Made by a program: the position numbers and the translations under genes. The notes beneath the pieces are model-generated. The model was not told the DNA's origin and made no database searches. It saw only the letters and a program-made list of their open reading frames with translations. Shown here one piece after another: positions 16,252-24,013 of a DNA stretch of 64,000 nucleotides (position 1 is the stretch's first letter; every line of letters begins with the position of its first letter). This DNA is from Bradyrhizobium sp. Ai1a-2 (GTDB taxonomy: Bacteria > Pseudomonadota > Alphaproteobacteria > Rhizobiales > Xanthobacteraceae), in contig NZ_AUEZ01000048.1 in NCBI RefSeq assembly GCF_000426245.1, positions 1 through 64,000 of the forward strand, written 5' to 3'.

Positions 16252-17385
16252 ATGACTGCTATTGCCTCGACCGAGCTTATTGCGGAACTCGAAGATGTTG
16301 TAACGGCAGGTTCCCCCGAACGCCGCATCCGGATATTGCGGCAGGTGGCGAGCCTGTTCCTCGCGGACGCCGACCGGTTCAGCGAGCATCAGATCGAAAT
16401 ATTCGATGACGTCCTGGTCCGTCTGATCGGGGCCGTCGAAGCGCGCACGCTGACCAAGCTCAGCGCCCCCCTCGCCGACCTGAAGTCGGCGCCGAAGGAG
16501 GTTGTGCGCCGCCTCGCCCAGCACGAGGACGCGGCGGTCGCCGTCCCGATCCTTCGCAAGTGCGAATGCCTTTCGGAGGACGACCTCATCGAGGTCATCA
16601 GGACCCGCGGCGAAAAGCACCTCGGCGCCATCGCCGGACGAAGCGCCGTGAGCCGCCGCCTCGCGGATGCCCTGCTGATGCGCGGCGACGCCGCCACATG
16701 CTGTATCCTCGCACGGAATCCTGATGCGCAGTTCTCCGTCGTGGGCTTCGCGACCCTGGTCGAAATGGCCCTGCGCGACGACGATGTCGCCGACGCGCTG
16801 GTGCAGCGGCCGGATCTGCCGCGCGATGTGCTTTGCGAGTTGGTGGCGAAGTGCAGCCCCTCCGCGCAGGCCCGCCTGCTCAAGACCGCCCCGCCCGAGC
16901 GGCATGTCGCGATCAGAACCCTGATCGAAGAGACCGCCGCGCGCGGGCGCGCTCGCAAGCCCACCTCCATCGACTATTCCGAGGCAAGAGCGACGGTGCT
17001 CGCGCTCAACAATGCCGGTCAGTTGAACGATTCCATCGTCAATCGTTTTGCGATCCGGCGCGACCATCCCAGTGTCATCGCCGCGCTGTCGCTGCTGGCA
17101 ACCGTCCCGATCGAAACCATCGAGCCGCTGATGGAGACGGAAGATTGCTACGGCGTGGTCCTCACCTGTCGCGCGTCGCGGCTCGATTGGCAGACCGCGG
17201 TCGCCATCATCAGGAGCCGCAAGGGCGTCAAGCCGGTTTCACCAGAACAACTCGAACAGGCCAAGGAGGCCTTTGACACGCTTTCGCTTTCCACCGCGCA
17301 GCGCGCCATCCGCTTCGGATCCCCAAGCGACATCGGCGCGAGACCCTCGTCCGCCGATACATCTTCACTTGGGGGAGTGCATTGA
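16252..17385 (+). CDS. DUF2336 protein, first gene of a c-di-GMP-type cassette
   Basis: 377 aa, all alpha-helical and soluble, with HEAT-like repeats. Typical DUF2336 features are visible: an opening with LEDVVTAGSPERRIRILRQV, an early FLADADRFSEHQIEIFDDVL, then repeated helical units such as LAQHEDAAVAVPILRKC, AVSRRLADALLMRGD and ALVQRPDLPRDVLCELV. The family is alphaproteobacterial and of unknown biochemical role, often near signalling genes. Its TGA overlaps the ATG of the PilZ gene by one base, so the two are translationally coupled. Its own ATG has only a distant GGAG. Confidence 0.8.
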   Translation: MTAIASTELIAELEDVVTAGSPERRIRILRQVASLFLADADRFSEHQIEIFDDVLVRLIGAVEARTLTKLSAPLADLKSAPKEVVRRLAQHEDAAVAVPILRKCECLSEDDLIEVIRTRGEKHLGAIAGRSAVSRRLADALLMRGDAATCCILARNPDAQFSVVGFATLVEMALRDDDVADALVQRPDLPRDVLCELVAKCSPSAQARLLKTAPPERHVAIRTLIEETAARGRARKPTSIDYSEARATVLALNNAGQLNDSIVNRFAIRRDHPSVIAALSLLATVPIETIEPLMETEDCYGVVLTCRASRLDWQTAVAIIRSRKGVKPVSPEQLEQAKEAFDTLSLSTAQRAIRFGSPSDIGARPSSADTSSLGGVH

Positions 17386-17687
17386 TGGCTTACGGAAATC
17401 GAAAAGCCGAACGAATTCACTTCGAGCATCGCTATCCGGTCAACCTGATGGGCGTTGACGGCACCTGGCAACGAAGCTGCGTTCTTCTCGATGTGTCGCA
17501 GACCGGCGCCAAGCTCGAGGTCGAGGGCCCGCTCGACGTGCTGCGCGCGCAGGAATTCTTCCTGATCCTGTCATCGAGAGGACTTGCGTTCCGGCGATGC
17601 GAACTGGTCCGGGTCGACGGGATGCAGATCGGTGTGAAGTTTGTCGCCGAACGAAAAAAGAAAGGGCGCGCCATCATTCCAAAATGA
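17385..17687 (+). CDS. PilZ-domain protein (probable c-di-GMP binder)
   Basis: 100 aa; ATG overlaps the preceding stop, with GGGGGAG upstream. The single domain matches PilZ: N-terminal NRKAERIHFEHRYPV supplies basic residues, though the usual RxxxR motif is only approximate, and the second motif (D/N)xSxxG is present as LDVSQTGAKLEV. The C-terminal VDGMQIGVKFVAERKKKGR is basic. PilZ proteins bind cyclic di-GMP and pass the signal on by protein contact. Sitting between DUF2336 and HD-GYP genes supports a c-di-GMP role; binding itself is inferred. Confidence 0.82.
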   Translation: MAYGNRKAERIHFEHRYPVNLMGVDGTWQRSCVLLDVSQTGAKLEVEGPLDVLRAQEFFLILSSRGLAFRRCELVRVDGMQIGVKFVAERKKKGRAIIPK

Positions 17688-17725
17688 GCATGCCCGCGAC
17701 GCAATTTTCCAGGGAGGAACGACCG

Positions 17726-17917
17726 ATGGCCGTCCACAAGATCGCAGCCTTTTCCATCACCACGAATTGTGCGGAGCCGCTGCGTGGAATCGTCGAGATC
17801 GACACAGCCGGAAAGACGCTGCGCTTCGAGCTCAACGAGGATGTCGCGCACAGTCTCTGCAGCGATCTCGACCATTTTCTCACCGAGGCGCAGCAGCGCG
17901 CCTTCGACGACATCTGA
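17726..17917 (+). CDS. 63-aa protein in the c-di-GMP cassette
   Basis: 63 aa, start MAVHKIAAFSITTN with AGGGAGGAACG upstream. It is soluble and acidic, with an apparent beta-strand-rich first half (IVEIDTAGKTLRFEL) and a helical second half (DVAHSLCSDLDHFLTEAQQRAF). No known domain. Close spacing (38 bp after PilZ, 24 bp before the HD-GYP gene) implies cotranscription; it could be a small partner or adaptor of the PilZ or HD-GYP protein, which is inference only. Confidence 0.7.
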   Translation: MAVHKIAAFSITTNCAEPLRGIVEIDTAGKTLRFELNEDVAHSLCSDLDHFLTEAQQRAFDDI

Positions 17918-17941
17918 ACTCATCGCGGCAATGCCATCTCG

Positions 17942-18991
17942 ATGCCTGTTTACGTTGTAGCCGATACGCAAGCCAGCCTTTCGTCCTTGTGCGCCATGCT
18001 GGAGCCGAAGCATCCCGTCACGGGGGATCTGCTTGGCGCGGCCAGCATTCGCGGCAATGACGTTGCGGCCGTTGTCATCAACGCCGATCTGCGCGTCGTC
18101 GACAACATCACGGCGCTCAAGGCCATGGCGGGCACATTCTCGCGAATCCCGAAGCGCATCTTCGTCGTCAACGAGCGGACCCGGCTGGCGGTGGTTCAGG
18201 CCTATGCGCTCGGCGCGACGCATGCGTTGCTCAGTCCGGTCAAGCCGGCCCAGTTGCTGGCAAAGCTCGCGTCCGGCGAGACGCCATCGATCGTTCCGAG
18301 CGAACCGGCGTCGAGCAGCCGGGAGGCGGCTTCGGTCGGAGCGGCCAGTTTCGCCTCGATGTTCTCGGCGGTGACCTGCGGCTGGGCCGTCAATGTTGCG
18401 GAGGCCAAGGACGCGGGCAATGTGATCGCAGAGACGATCGCCGAGCATGGCCTGTCCGACTGGCTCGCAACGGTTCGCCGTCACCACGAGGGAACCTATC
18501 AGCACTGCCTGCTGGTGACCGGCATCGCCGTCGATTTCGGCCTCAGCCTCGGCATGGCGAAGGCGGATATCGAGCGGCTCTATGCGGCGGCGATGTTTCA
18601 CGACCTCGGCAAGGCAAGAATTCCACTCGCCGTTCTGGACAAGCCCGGCAGACTGGACGCCGACGAACGTGCGCTGATCGAGACCCATCCTGCTGCCGGG
18701 CACGCCGTGCTGAAGGGAACGCCTGGCGTCTCGGCCGAAATCCTCGATGCCGTGCGGCACCATCATGAGTTTCTTGATGGCAGCGGCTATCCGGACGGGC
18801 TTTGCGCCGAAAGCATCTCCGACATCGTCCGTATCCTGACCATCTCCGACATCTTCTCCGCATTGATCGAGCGGCGGACCTACAAGCAGGCGATGTCGCG
18901 GGCGACGGCATACGAAGTCCTGCAGGGCATGAAGGGCAAGCTTGAGCGGCCGCTGGTCGAGGCCTTCAGGGACGTCGCCCTGAACCGCTGA
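17942..18991 (+). CDS. HD-GYP domain protein with degenerate receiver-like N-terminus
   Basis: 349 aa. Residues about 1-110 resemble a CheY-like receiver (VVINADLRVVD, then FVVNERTRLAVVQAYALGAT and a Lys101 in LSPVKPAQ) but the phosphoacceptor Asp region is altered, so it may not be phosphorylated. Residues about 165-340 are an HD-GYP phosphodiesterase: HD of MFHDLGKARIP at 220-221, then HHHEFLDGSGYPDGL (273-287), matching HHExxDGxGYP. The motif set is complete, so hydrolysis of c-di-GMP is expected. It is the last gene of the cassette starting at 16252. Confidence 0.88.
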   Translation: MPVYVVADTQASLSSLCAMLEPKHPVTGDLLGAASIRGNDVAAVVINADLRVVDNITALKAMAGTFSRIPKRIFVVNERTRLAVVQAYALGATHALLSPVKPAQLLAKLASGETPSIVPSEPASSSREAASVGAASFASMFSAVTCGWAVNVAEAKDAGNVIAETIAEHGLSDWLATVRRHHEGTYQHCLLVTGIAVDFGLSLGMAKADIERLYAAAMFHDLGKARIPLAVLDKPGRLDADERALIETHPAAGHAVLKGTPGVSAEILDAVRHHHEFLDGSGYPDGLCAESISDIVRILTISDIFSALIERRTYKQAMSRATAYEVLQGMKGKLERPLVEAFRDVALNR

Positions 18992-19013
18992 TCCGCCCTC
19001 GCCGTGCCGAAAG

Positions 19014-20636
19014 CTAGCTCCGCAGCCCCGGTGCTTCCTGGCCGGTGCGGGCGACGTATTCGGTGTAGCCACCGCCATATTGGTGGATACCGTCCGGCGT
19101 CAGTTCCAGAACGCGGTTGGAGAGCGCGGCGAGAAAATGCCGGTCGTGCGAGACGAACAGCATCGTGCCTTCAAACTCCGACAGCGCGTTGATCAGCATC
19201 TCCTTGGTGGCGAGATCGAGGTGGTTGGTCGGCTCGTCCAGCACCAGGAAGTTCGGCGGGTCGTAGAGCATCTTCGCCATCACCAGCCGCGCCCTCTCGC
19301 CGCCCGACAGCACTCGGCACCTTTTCTCGACATCGTCGCCGGAGAATCCGAAGCAGCCGGCGAGCGCGCGCAGCGAGCCCTGCCCCGCCTGCGGAAACGC
19401 ATCCTCGAGCGACTGAAACACGGTACGCTCGCCGTCAAGCAGATCCATCGCGTGCTGCGCGAAATAGCCCATCTTGACGCTGCCGCCGAGCACGACCGTA
19501 CCGTTGTCCGGCTCAGTCGAGCCGGCGACAAGCTTCAACAATGTCGACTTTCCGGCGCCATTGATGCCCATCACGCACCAGCGCTCGCGCCGGCGGATCA
19601 TGAAGTCCAGTCCTTCATAGATCCGCTTGCTGCCATAGCCCTTGTCGACGTTCTTCAGCGCGACCACGTCTTCGCCGGAGCGCGGCGCCTGCTGGAATTC
19701 GAACGCCACCGTTTGGCGGCGTCTCGGAGGCTCGACCCGCTCGATCTTGTCGAGCTTCTTGACGCGGCTCTGCACCTGGGCCGCGTGGGAGGCGCGCGCC
19801 TTGAAGCGCTCGATGAACTTGATCTCCTTCGCCAGCATCGCCTGCTGGCGCTCGAACTGCGCCTGCTGCTGCTTGTCGGCCATCGCGCGCTGCTGTTCAT
19901 AGAACTCGTAATCGCCGGAGTAAGTGGTGAGCGCACCGCCGTCGATCTCGATCACCTTGCCGATCACCCGATTGATGAACGCGCGATCGTGCGATGTCAT
20001 CAATAGCGCGCCCTCGTACCCTCTGAGGAATTGCTCGAGCCAGATCAGGCTTTCGAGGTCGAGATGGTTGCTCGGCTCGTCCAGCAGCATCACATCCGGA
20101 CGCATCAGCAGGATGCGCGCCAGCGCAACCCGCATCTTCCAACCGCCTGAGAGCGCGCCGACGTCGCCCTCCATCATCTCCTGGCTGAAACCAAGGCCGG
20201 CCAGGGCCTCGCGCGCCCGCCCCTCGAGCGCGTAGCCGTCGAGCTCCTCGAAGCGTCCCTGCACCTCGCCATAGCGCGCGATGACGTCGTCCATCTCGTC
20301 GGCGCGATCAGGATCGGCCATCGCAGCCTCGAGCTCCTTCAGCTCGGCCGCGACGATGCTGACGGGACCTGCGCCGTCCATCACCTCGGCGACCGCGCTG
20401 CGGCCGGACATCTCGCCGACATCCTGGCTGAAATGGCCGATGGTAATGCCGCGATCGACCGCCACCTGCCCTTCATCGGGTACGTCCTGGCCAGCGATCA
20501 TCCGGAACAGCGTCGACTTGCCCGCGCCGTTCGGCCCGACGAGGCCGATCTTTTCACCCCGGTTGAGCGCTGCGGAGGCTTCGATGAAGAGGATTTGGTG
20601 GCCGGCCTGCTTGCTGACGTTATCGAGACGGATCAT
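19014..20636 (-). CDS. ABC-F family ATPase (ribosome-associated type)
   Basis: 540 aa with two ABC domains on one chain and no membrane part. Domain 1: Walker A GPNGAGKST (about 34-42), signature LSGGWKMRVALA and Walker B MLLDEPSNHLD. Domain 2: GINGAGKST, LSGGERARLVMA and LVLDEPTNHLD. Between them is the charged helical linker (about 240-310, QQRAMADKQQQAQFERQQA) that in ABC-F proteins reaches the ribosomal P- or E-site. Members act in translation (EttA, Uup, YbiT, YheS) or antibiotic resistance; the subtype is not settled here. It is convergent with the HD-GYP gene. Confidence 0.92.
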   Translation of the reverse strand: MIRLDNVSKQAGHQILFIEASAALNRGEKIGLVGPNGAGKSTLFRMIAGQDVPDEGQVAVDRGITIGHFSQDVGEMSGRSAVAEVMDGAGPVSIVAAELKELEAAMADPDRADEMDDVIARYGEVQGRFEELDGYALEGRAREALAGLGFSQEMMEGDVGALSGGWKMRVALARILLMRPDVMLLDEPSNHLDLESLIWLEQFLRGYEGALLMTSHDRAFINRVIGKVIEIDGGALTTYSGDYEFYEQQRAMADKQQQAQFERQQAMLAKEIKFIERFKARASHAAQVQSRVKKLDKIERVEPPRRRQTVAFEFQQAPRSGEDVVALKNVDKGYGSKRIYEGLDFMIRRRERWCVMGINGAGKSTLLKLVAGSTEPDNGTVVLGGSVKMGYFAQHAMDLLDGERTVFQSLEDAFPQAGQGSLRALAGCFGFSGDDVEKRCRVLSGGERARLVMAKMLYDPPNFLVLDEPTNHLDLATKEMLINALSEFEGTMLFVSHDRHFLAALSNRVLELTPDGIHQYGGGYTEYVARTGQEAPGLRS

Positions 20637-20743
20637 TGTGCTATCTGGTGGGACATCCTTGCGGGGCGCTCTTAGTCGATTTCGCCCGCCAGCGCAAAGA
20701 TGTTACGCCACCCGCACCAGATTCAGCGCGAATTCCCCTCTGG

Positions 20744-20873
20744 CTAGTGGCGCTTGAAATATTGCACGTCGCGCTCGTGCTTTTCGGCCGCGGCGCGAGC
20801 GGCGTTTGCCGGTCTTCGGATTGACCTTCCGCGAATAGAGGCGGTATTCGCCGGATCGTAGCTTGCGGATCAT
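20744..20873 (-). pseudogene. Frameshifted small MIRKL-type gene
   Basis: The ATG at 20873 has a good AAAGGAG site and opens MIRKLRSGEYRLYSRKVN / PKTGKRR, the N-terminus of a common rhizobial small protein. The open frame then runs into an Arg-rich tail ending at 20703 (56 aa). A second frame carries the expected C-terminus, AAAEKHERDVQYFKRH, ending in TAG at 20744-20746. The residues usually between them (about NLGTFKTR) are missing. A short deletion that is not a multiple of three explains this. Family consensus is from memory. Confidence 0.6.
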
Positions 20874-20922
20874 GGTCGGGTCTCCTTTGCCCGACCAACC
20901 GCGGTGCGCGACCTCGGTTCCG

Positions 20923-21399
20923 TCACGGCTTGCGCTGCGGCGGAAATAGCTGGTTGCCAAATGGCTGCGGACCGGTGGGAACACGGATGGCGATGAAGTT
21001 TCGGCCCATCGACGTGTGACAGGAATTGCAGCCTTCGGTCAGATTGGCATAAGCCTTCGCAAATTTGCGGCCATCCTTCGCGGCGATCGCGTCGGACACC
21101 GACTGCAACGGATCCTTCAGCGTGGTGACATTGCTGACCGGGATGCCGGAATACATCATGGCAGCCCCCGCAAGGGTGGACTCGAGCTGGCCCAGTTCAT
21201 AGGCCGCAAGCTCCCAATTCTGGGCGGTGGCGGCCAACCACAATTTCTGATGTTGCTGTTGTGCGGCGCTCATGATGTCGCCAAGCCGTGGGATATATTG
21301 GTCGCTCGGGGAAGGCCGTTTCAGGTCCGACTGCGCCATCGCCAACGTTATCGATGCCGTCGACAGGAGCAGAGCCACCACCACAGCGTGCCGTTTCAT
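20923..21399 (-). CDS. Exported monohaem cytochrome c-like protein
   Basis: 158 aa, start MKRHAVVV with GGAG upstream (ATG four codons earlier not used). Signal peptide 1-22 (...ASITLAMA-Q). A single haem motif CNSCH lies near the C-terminus (about 126-130, TEGCNSCHTSMGR), and the protein before it is helical (DIMSAAQQQHQKLWLAATAQ), as in cytochrome c'-like four-helix bundles that carry the haem site at the C-terminal end. Role (electron transfer or gas binding) unknown; no oxidase or reductase gene is adjacent. Confidence 0.8.
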   Translation of the reverse strand: MKRHAVVVALLLSTASITLAMAQSDLKRPSPSDQYIPRLGDIMSAAQQQHQKLWLAATAQNWELAAYELGQLESTLAGAAMMYSGIPVSNVTTLKDPLQSVSDAIAAKDGRKFAKAYANLTEGCNSCHTSMGRNFIAIRVPTGPQPFGNQLFPPQRKP

Positions 21400-21562
21400 C
21401 GCAAACTCCATTCATCCCGCGGCAGCGACCGCGCAGAACATTGCTTTGCTTGCAGCGTAGCGAAGAGAGTGGTGGGAGTCTTGCGCTTGATCAAAGCCGC
21501 TTGCGGAACGGAGCCGTTCTCCCGCCGGACGAAACAACGTATTCCGCATTGAGTGCGTGCTG

Positions 21563-22387
21563 CTAGAAGCAGAGATTCGTCACGACGTTGCCGCGCTTGT
21601 CCTTGATCGTCATCGGACATCGCGCCCGCTCCAGCGCCTTCTTGGCGTCCTCGTCGCCGAGAGCTGCGGCGCGCTCGTAATAGGCTTTCGCGGCATCCGA
21701 ATCCTTCGGACCGCCGCGGCCGGATTGCGCGAAGGCGCCCATCCGCTCCAGCGCGCCCGCATGATTTTGCGCCGCTGCCTTCTCGAACAGCGCGCGGGCC
21801 GCGACGTCGTCCTTCTCGCCGCCGGTGCCTTCGGAAAGCATCATGCCGAGCTGATATTGCGCCTCTGGGTTGGTCTCGGCGGCCTTCGCAAGCAATTCGC
21901 GGGCGCGCGCCGGATCGGCTGCCGAGGAGCCGCCCAGCGCGGCCAGATTGGTGACGCCGCGCGGATTGCCGGCCTGCGCGGCGCGCTCGAACAATTTGCG
22001 CGCCTGCGCCTCGTCTTTCGCGACGCCCGCGCCGGTACCGTAGAGCACGCCGAGCTCGACCATCGCCGAGGTCGAGCCCTTGTCTGCCGCCTTGCGCCAG
22101 GCCGCGACCGCTTCCGCCGTTTGCCGATTGGCCGCATAAGCGCGCCCAAGCTGATACATCGCCCGGCGCGAGGATTTCGCGGCGACAGCGCAGTATTTGA
22201 TCGCGGTCGCAATGTCGGCCGAAGCGAGCTCCGGCACGCCCTTGACGTCGGCGGGCTTGTCGGGATCGGAGGGATCGGCCGCAAGCCGATCGCACAGCAC
22301 GAGGTCGGCCGATTGCGCATGGGCATGGCCCGGCGCCGCGATCAGAATGATTGCAACGAGGGCGGCTGAATAAGTTTGCTTGATCAT
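21563..22387 (-). CDS. Exported Sel1/TPR-repeat protein
   Basis: 274 aa from MIKQTYSAALVAIILIAAPG (signal peptide, cleavage near HAHAQ-S); the frame is open 12 codons further upstream. Mature protein made of about five Sel1-like repeats of around 36 residues: AMYQLGRAYAANRQTAEAVA, AMVELGVLYGTGAGVAKDEA, AQYQLGMMLSEGTGGEKDDV and AGALERMGAFAQSGRGGPKD are recognisable. The C-terminal CPMTIKDKRGNVVTNLCF carries two Cys. Sel1 proteins usually scaffold protein contacts in the envelope; the partner is not evident. Confidence 0.8.
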   Translation of the reverse strand: MIKQTYSAALVAIILIAAPGHAHAQSADLVLCDRLAADPSDPDKPADVKGVPELASADIATAIKYCAVAAKSSRRAMYQLGRAYAANRQTAEAVAAWRKAADKGSTSAMVELGVLYGTGAGVAKDEAQARKLFERAAQAGNPRGVTNLAALGGSSAADPARARELLAKAAETNPEAQYQLGMMLSEGTGGEKDDVAARALFEKAAAQNHAGALERMGAFAQSGRGGPKDSDAAKAYYERAAALGDEDAKKALERARCPMTIKDKRGNVVTNLCF

Positions 22388-22419
22388 GGCCGGCAAGTTG
22401 CGTCCAAGGGCCGGCAAAT

Positions 22420-23097
22420 TCAAGGCTCAAGTCCTGACTCGCGCAGCACCGGCGCGACCTCTGCGGAAGCGAGATAGCGCAGCAGCGGGGCGGCCTTCTC
22501 CGAGCCGGTCATGCAGCCGGCGGAGAACACCGCCGGCGTCTGCAATTCATGCGGAATTGGTCCGACGACCTCGATGCCCGCAACCTGCTTCAATTCACTG
22601 ATCTGCTGTACGGCGAGATCGGCCTCATCGGTGATGAGCCGTTCCGCGGTGAAGCCGGACGGGATAATGGTTGCGCGCGCGTTGACCTCGGCCGCGATGC
22701 CTAAGCGCTCGATCAGTTGCGCAAAGAGAATGCCGCTGGCGCCGATCCTCGAATAAGCCACCGAGCGCGCGCCGAGGAGCGTCGCGCGCAACGCCGCCTC
22801 GCTGGCGATGTCGGGATGAATGGCTCCGCCCTTCACGGCGATGCCGACATAGGAGCGCGCGAGATCGACGCAACTCTCCGCCGCCACGCATCCTTCTCGC
22901 ACGAGCTCGGCGAGCCCTTCTTGCGTCAGGATAAGGATGTCGGCGCCCTCGCCGCGCCTGATCCGGTCGAGCAGCGCCAGCGTCGGCGCGAAGTCGGCGT
23001 CGATCCGCACGCCGCTGGAGGCCTCATACTGTCCGGCAAGATTGGCAACGGCGCCTTTCAGCGCCAATGTGGAGAGCAGACGAATGGTGTCGGGCAT
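22420..23097 (-). CDS. ModA-like periplasmic-binding-fold protein without a signal peptide
   Basis: 225 aa. The sequence follows molybdate-type binding proteins: LLSTLALKGAVANLAGQYE at the start, SGVRIDADFAPTLALLDRIR, GEGADILILT, then ARSVAYSRIGASGILFAQLI and the late domain with VFSAGCM. No signal peptide or TM segment precedes it: the chain starts MPDTIRLLS. It is therefore probably cytoplasmic, perhaps an intracellular sensor or a relic; no modB/modC or regulator is nearby. It lies 5 bp downstream of the GrlR-like gene at 23103-23810, so the two form an operon. Confidence 0.7.
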   Translation of the reverse strand: MPDTIRLLSTLALKGAVANLAGQYEASSGVRIDADFAPTLALLDRIRRGEGADILILTQEGLAELVREGCVAAESCVDLARSYVGIAVKGGAIHPDIASEAALRATLLGARSVAYSRIGASGILFAQLIERLGIAAEVNARATIIPSGFTAERLITDEADLAVQQISELKQVAGIEVVGPIPHELQTPAVFSAGCMTGSEKAAPLLRYLASAEVAPVLRESGLEP

Positions 23098-23102
23098 TGC
23101 GT

Positions 23103-23810
23103 TTACAGGCGGCGCATCAGCTTCAGCACCGCCGCCAATCGCAGGCTGCGTTTGCCGGCGAGCGCAGTTGCTTCCAGCACCGCTCCCTCTTCATCACAGG
23201 TGCCGGAAAAGCCGATACCCACTTCGTGGCCGCCGAAGATCGGATTCTCACCCTTGGCCGGCGTGTGCTCCTGGTTGAGGATCTGGCCTTTCCAGCGGCC
23301 ATTCTCCGAGAAGTAGGTGCCGAGATAATAGAAGCACGCGTCACCGCCGACGATGCGACCGTCCTTGAGCAGCATCACGCCGGTCAGGCCGCCTGAGACG
23401 CCATCCAGCAGGCGGAGATGGATGGAATAGAGGCCGTTGGCGATCCCGTCCTCACCGACGCCGCCGGCGATCGGGATTTCCTGTTCCTCAATCGGCGTCA
23501 ACACTGCCTGAAAAGGAACGCCCGGCACCTCCTGCAACCCTCCCTCGACGCGATAGGCGTCGCCATCGGGCCGCCCCCGCGCCACCAGCGTCGCATCGTC
23601 GGTGCCGGCCATGGCGGGATAGTTGGGATCCGGATTGTGGCGCACGGTCCTGACCACGACCGAGACCTGATCGCCGCTTTCCTCATAGGTGCCGATATGG
23701 GCGAAGGCCGAGTTGCCGCCGAGCATCTTGCCGTCGCGCGCATACATCACGCTGCGGCCGACCGCATCGTTGAGCTGAAACCTGACCTTGTAGAAGCCTC
23801 CGAAACCCAC
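23103..23810 (-). CDS. Protein with two GrlR-like repeats (paralogue of 29086-29793)
   Basis: 235 aa from a GTG with GGGGA upstream; this start gives exactly the length of its paralogue. Two related halves: GGFYKVRFQLNDAVGRSVMY ... GGNSAFAHIGTYEE and NGLYSIHLRLLDGVSGGLTG ... GGDACFYYLGTYFSENGRWK. The pattern G(L/F)Y....G..G....G.I.GG...Y.G.Y resembles the small GrlR/T3SS negative-regulator fold, here doubled; family assignment is tentative. No signal peptide. It is the upstream partner of the ModA-like gene. Confidence 0.65.
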   Translation of the reverse strand: MGFGGFYKVRFQLNDAVGRSVMYARDGKMLGGNSAFAHIGTYEESGDQVSVVVRTVRHNPDPNYPAMAGTDDATLVARGRPDGDAYRVEGGLQEVPGVPFQAVLTPIEEQEIPIAGGVGEDGIANGLYSIHLRLLDGVSGGLTGVMLLKDGRIVGGDACFYYLGTYFSENGRWKGQILNQEHTPAKGENPIFGGHEVGIGFSGTCDEEGAVLEATALAGKRSLRLAAVLKLMRRL

Positions 23811-23929
23811 TTCGGTCCCCGGCCTGCGCGCGTCTGGACCAAGTGTAGCGCGCTTTCGACGAGGTCGATACCAGCTTGTGCTGAACAAAGCGTGTCGATG
23901 GTTCGGAAGCGCAACGAGTCCAATCTCAT

Positions 23930-23972
23930 TAAAATGCGAAAGTCCGCCAAAGCGCGCAGCTCTGGCGGACTT
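23930..23972 (-). terminator. Probable terminator after glnII
   Basis: 10-bp perfect stem aagtccgcca / tggcggactt (23940-23949 and 23963-23972) with a 13-nt loop. On the minus strand it is followed by TCGCATTTTAATG, a moderately T-rich tract. It lies about 40 bp past the glnII stop. A second GC stem (cccgggc / gcccggg, near 23983-24003) lies between the two but lacks a T-run. Confidence 0.55.
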
Positions 23973-24013
23973 GATTGCGACCCCGGGCGCCCCCAGCCCG
24001 GGTCGAGATCGTC

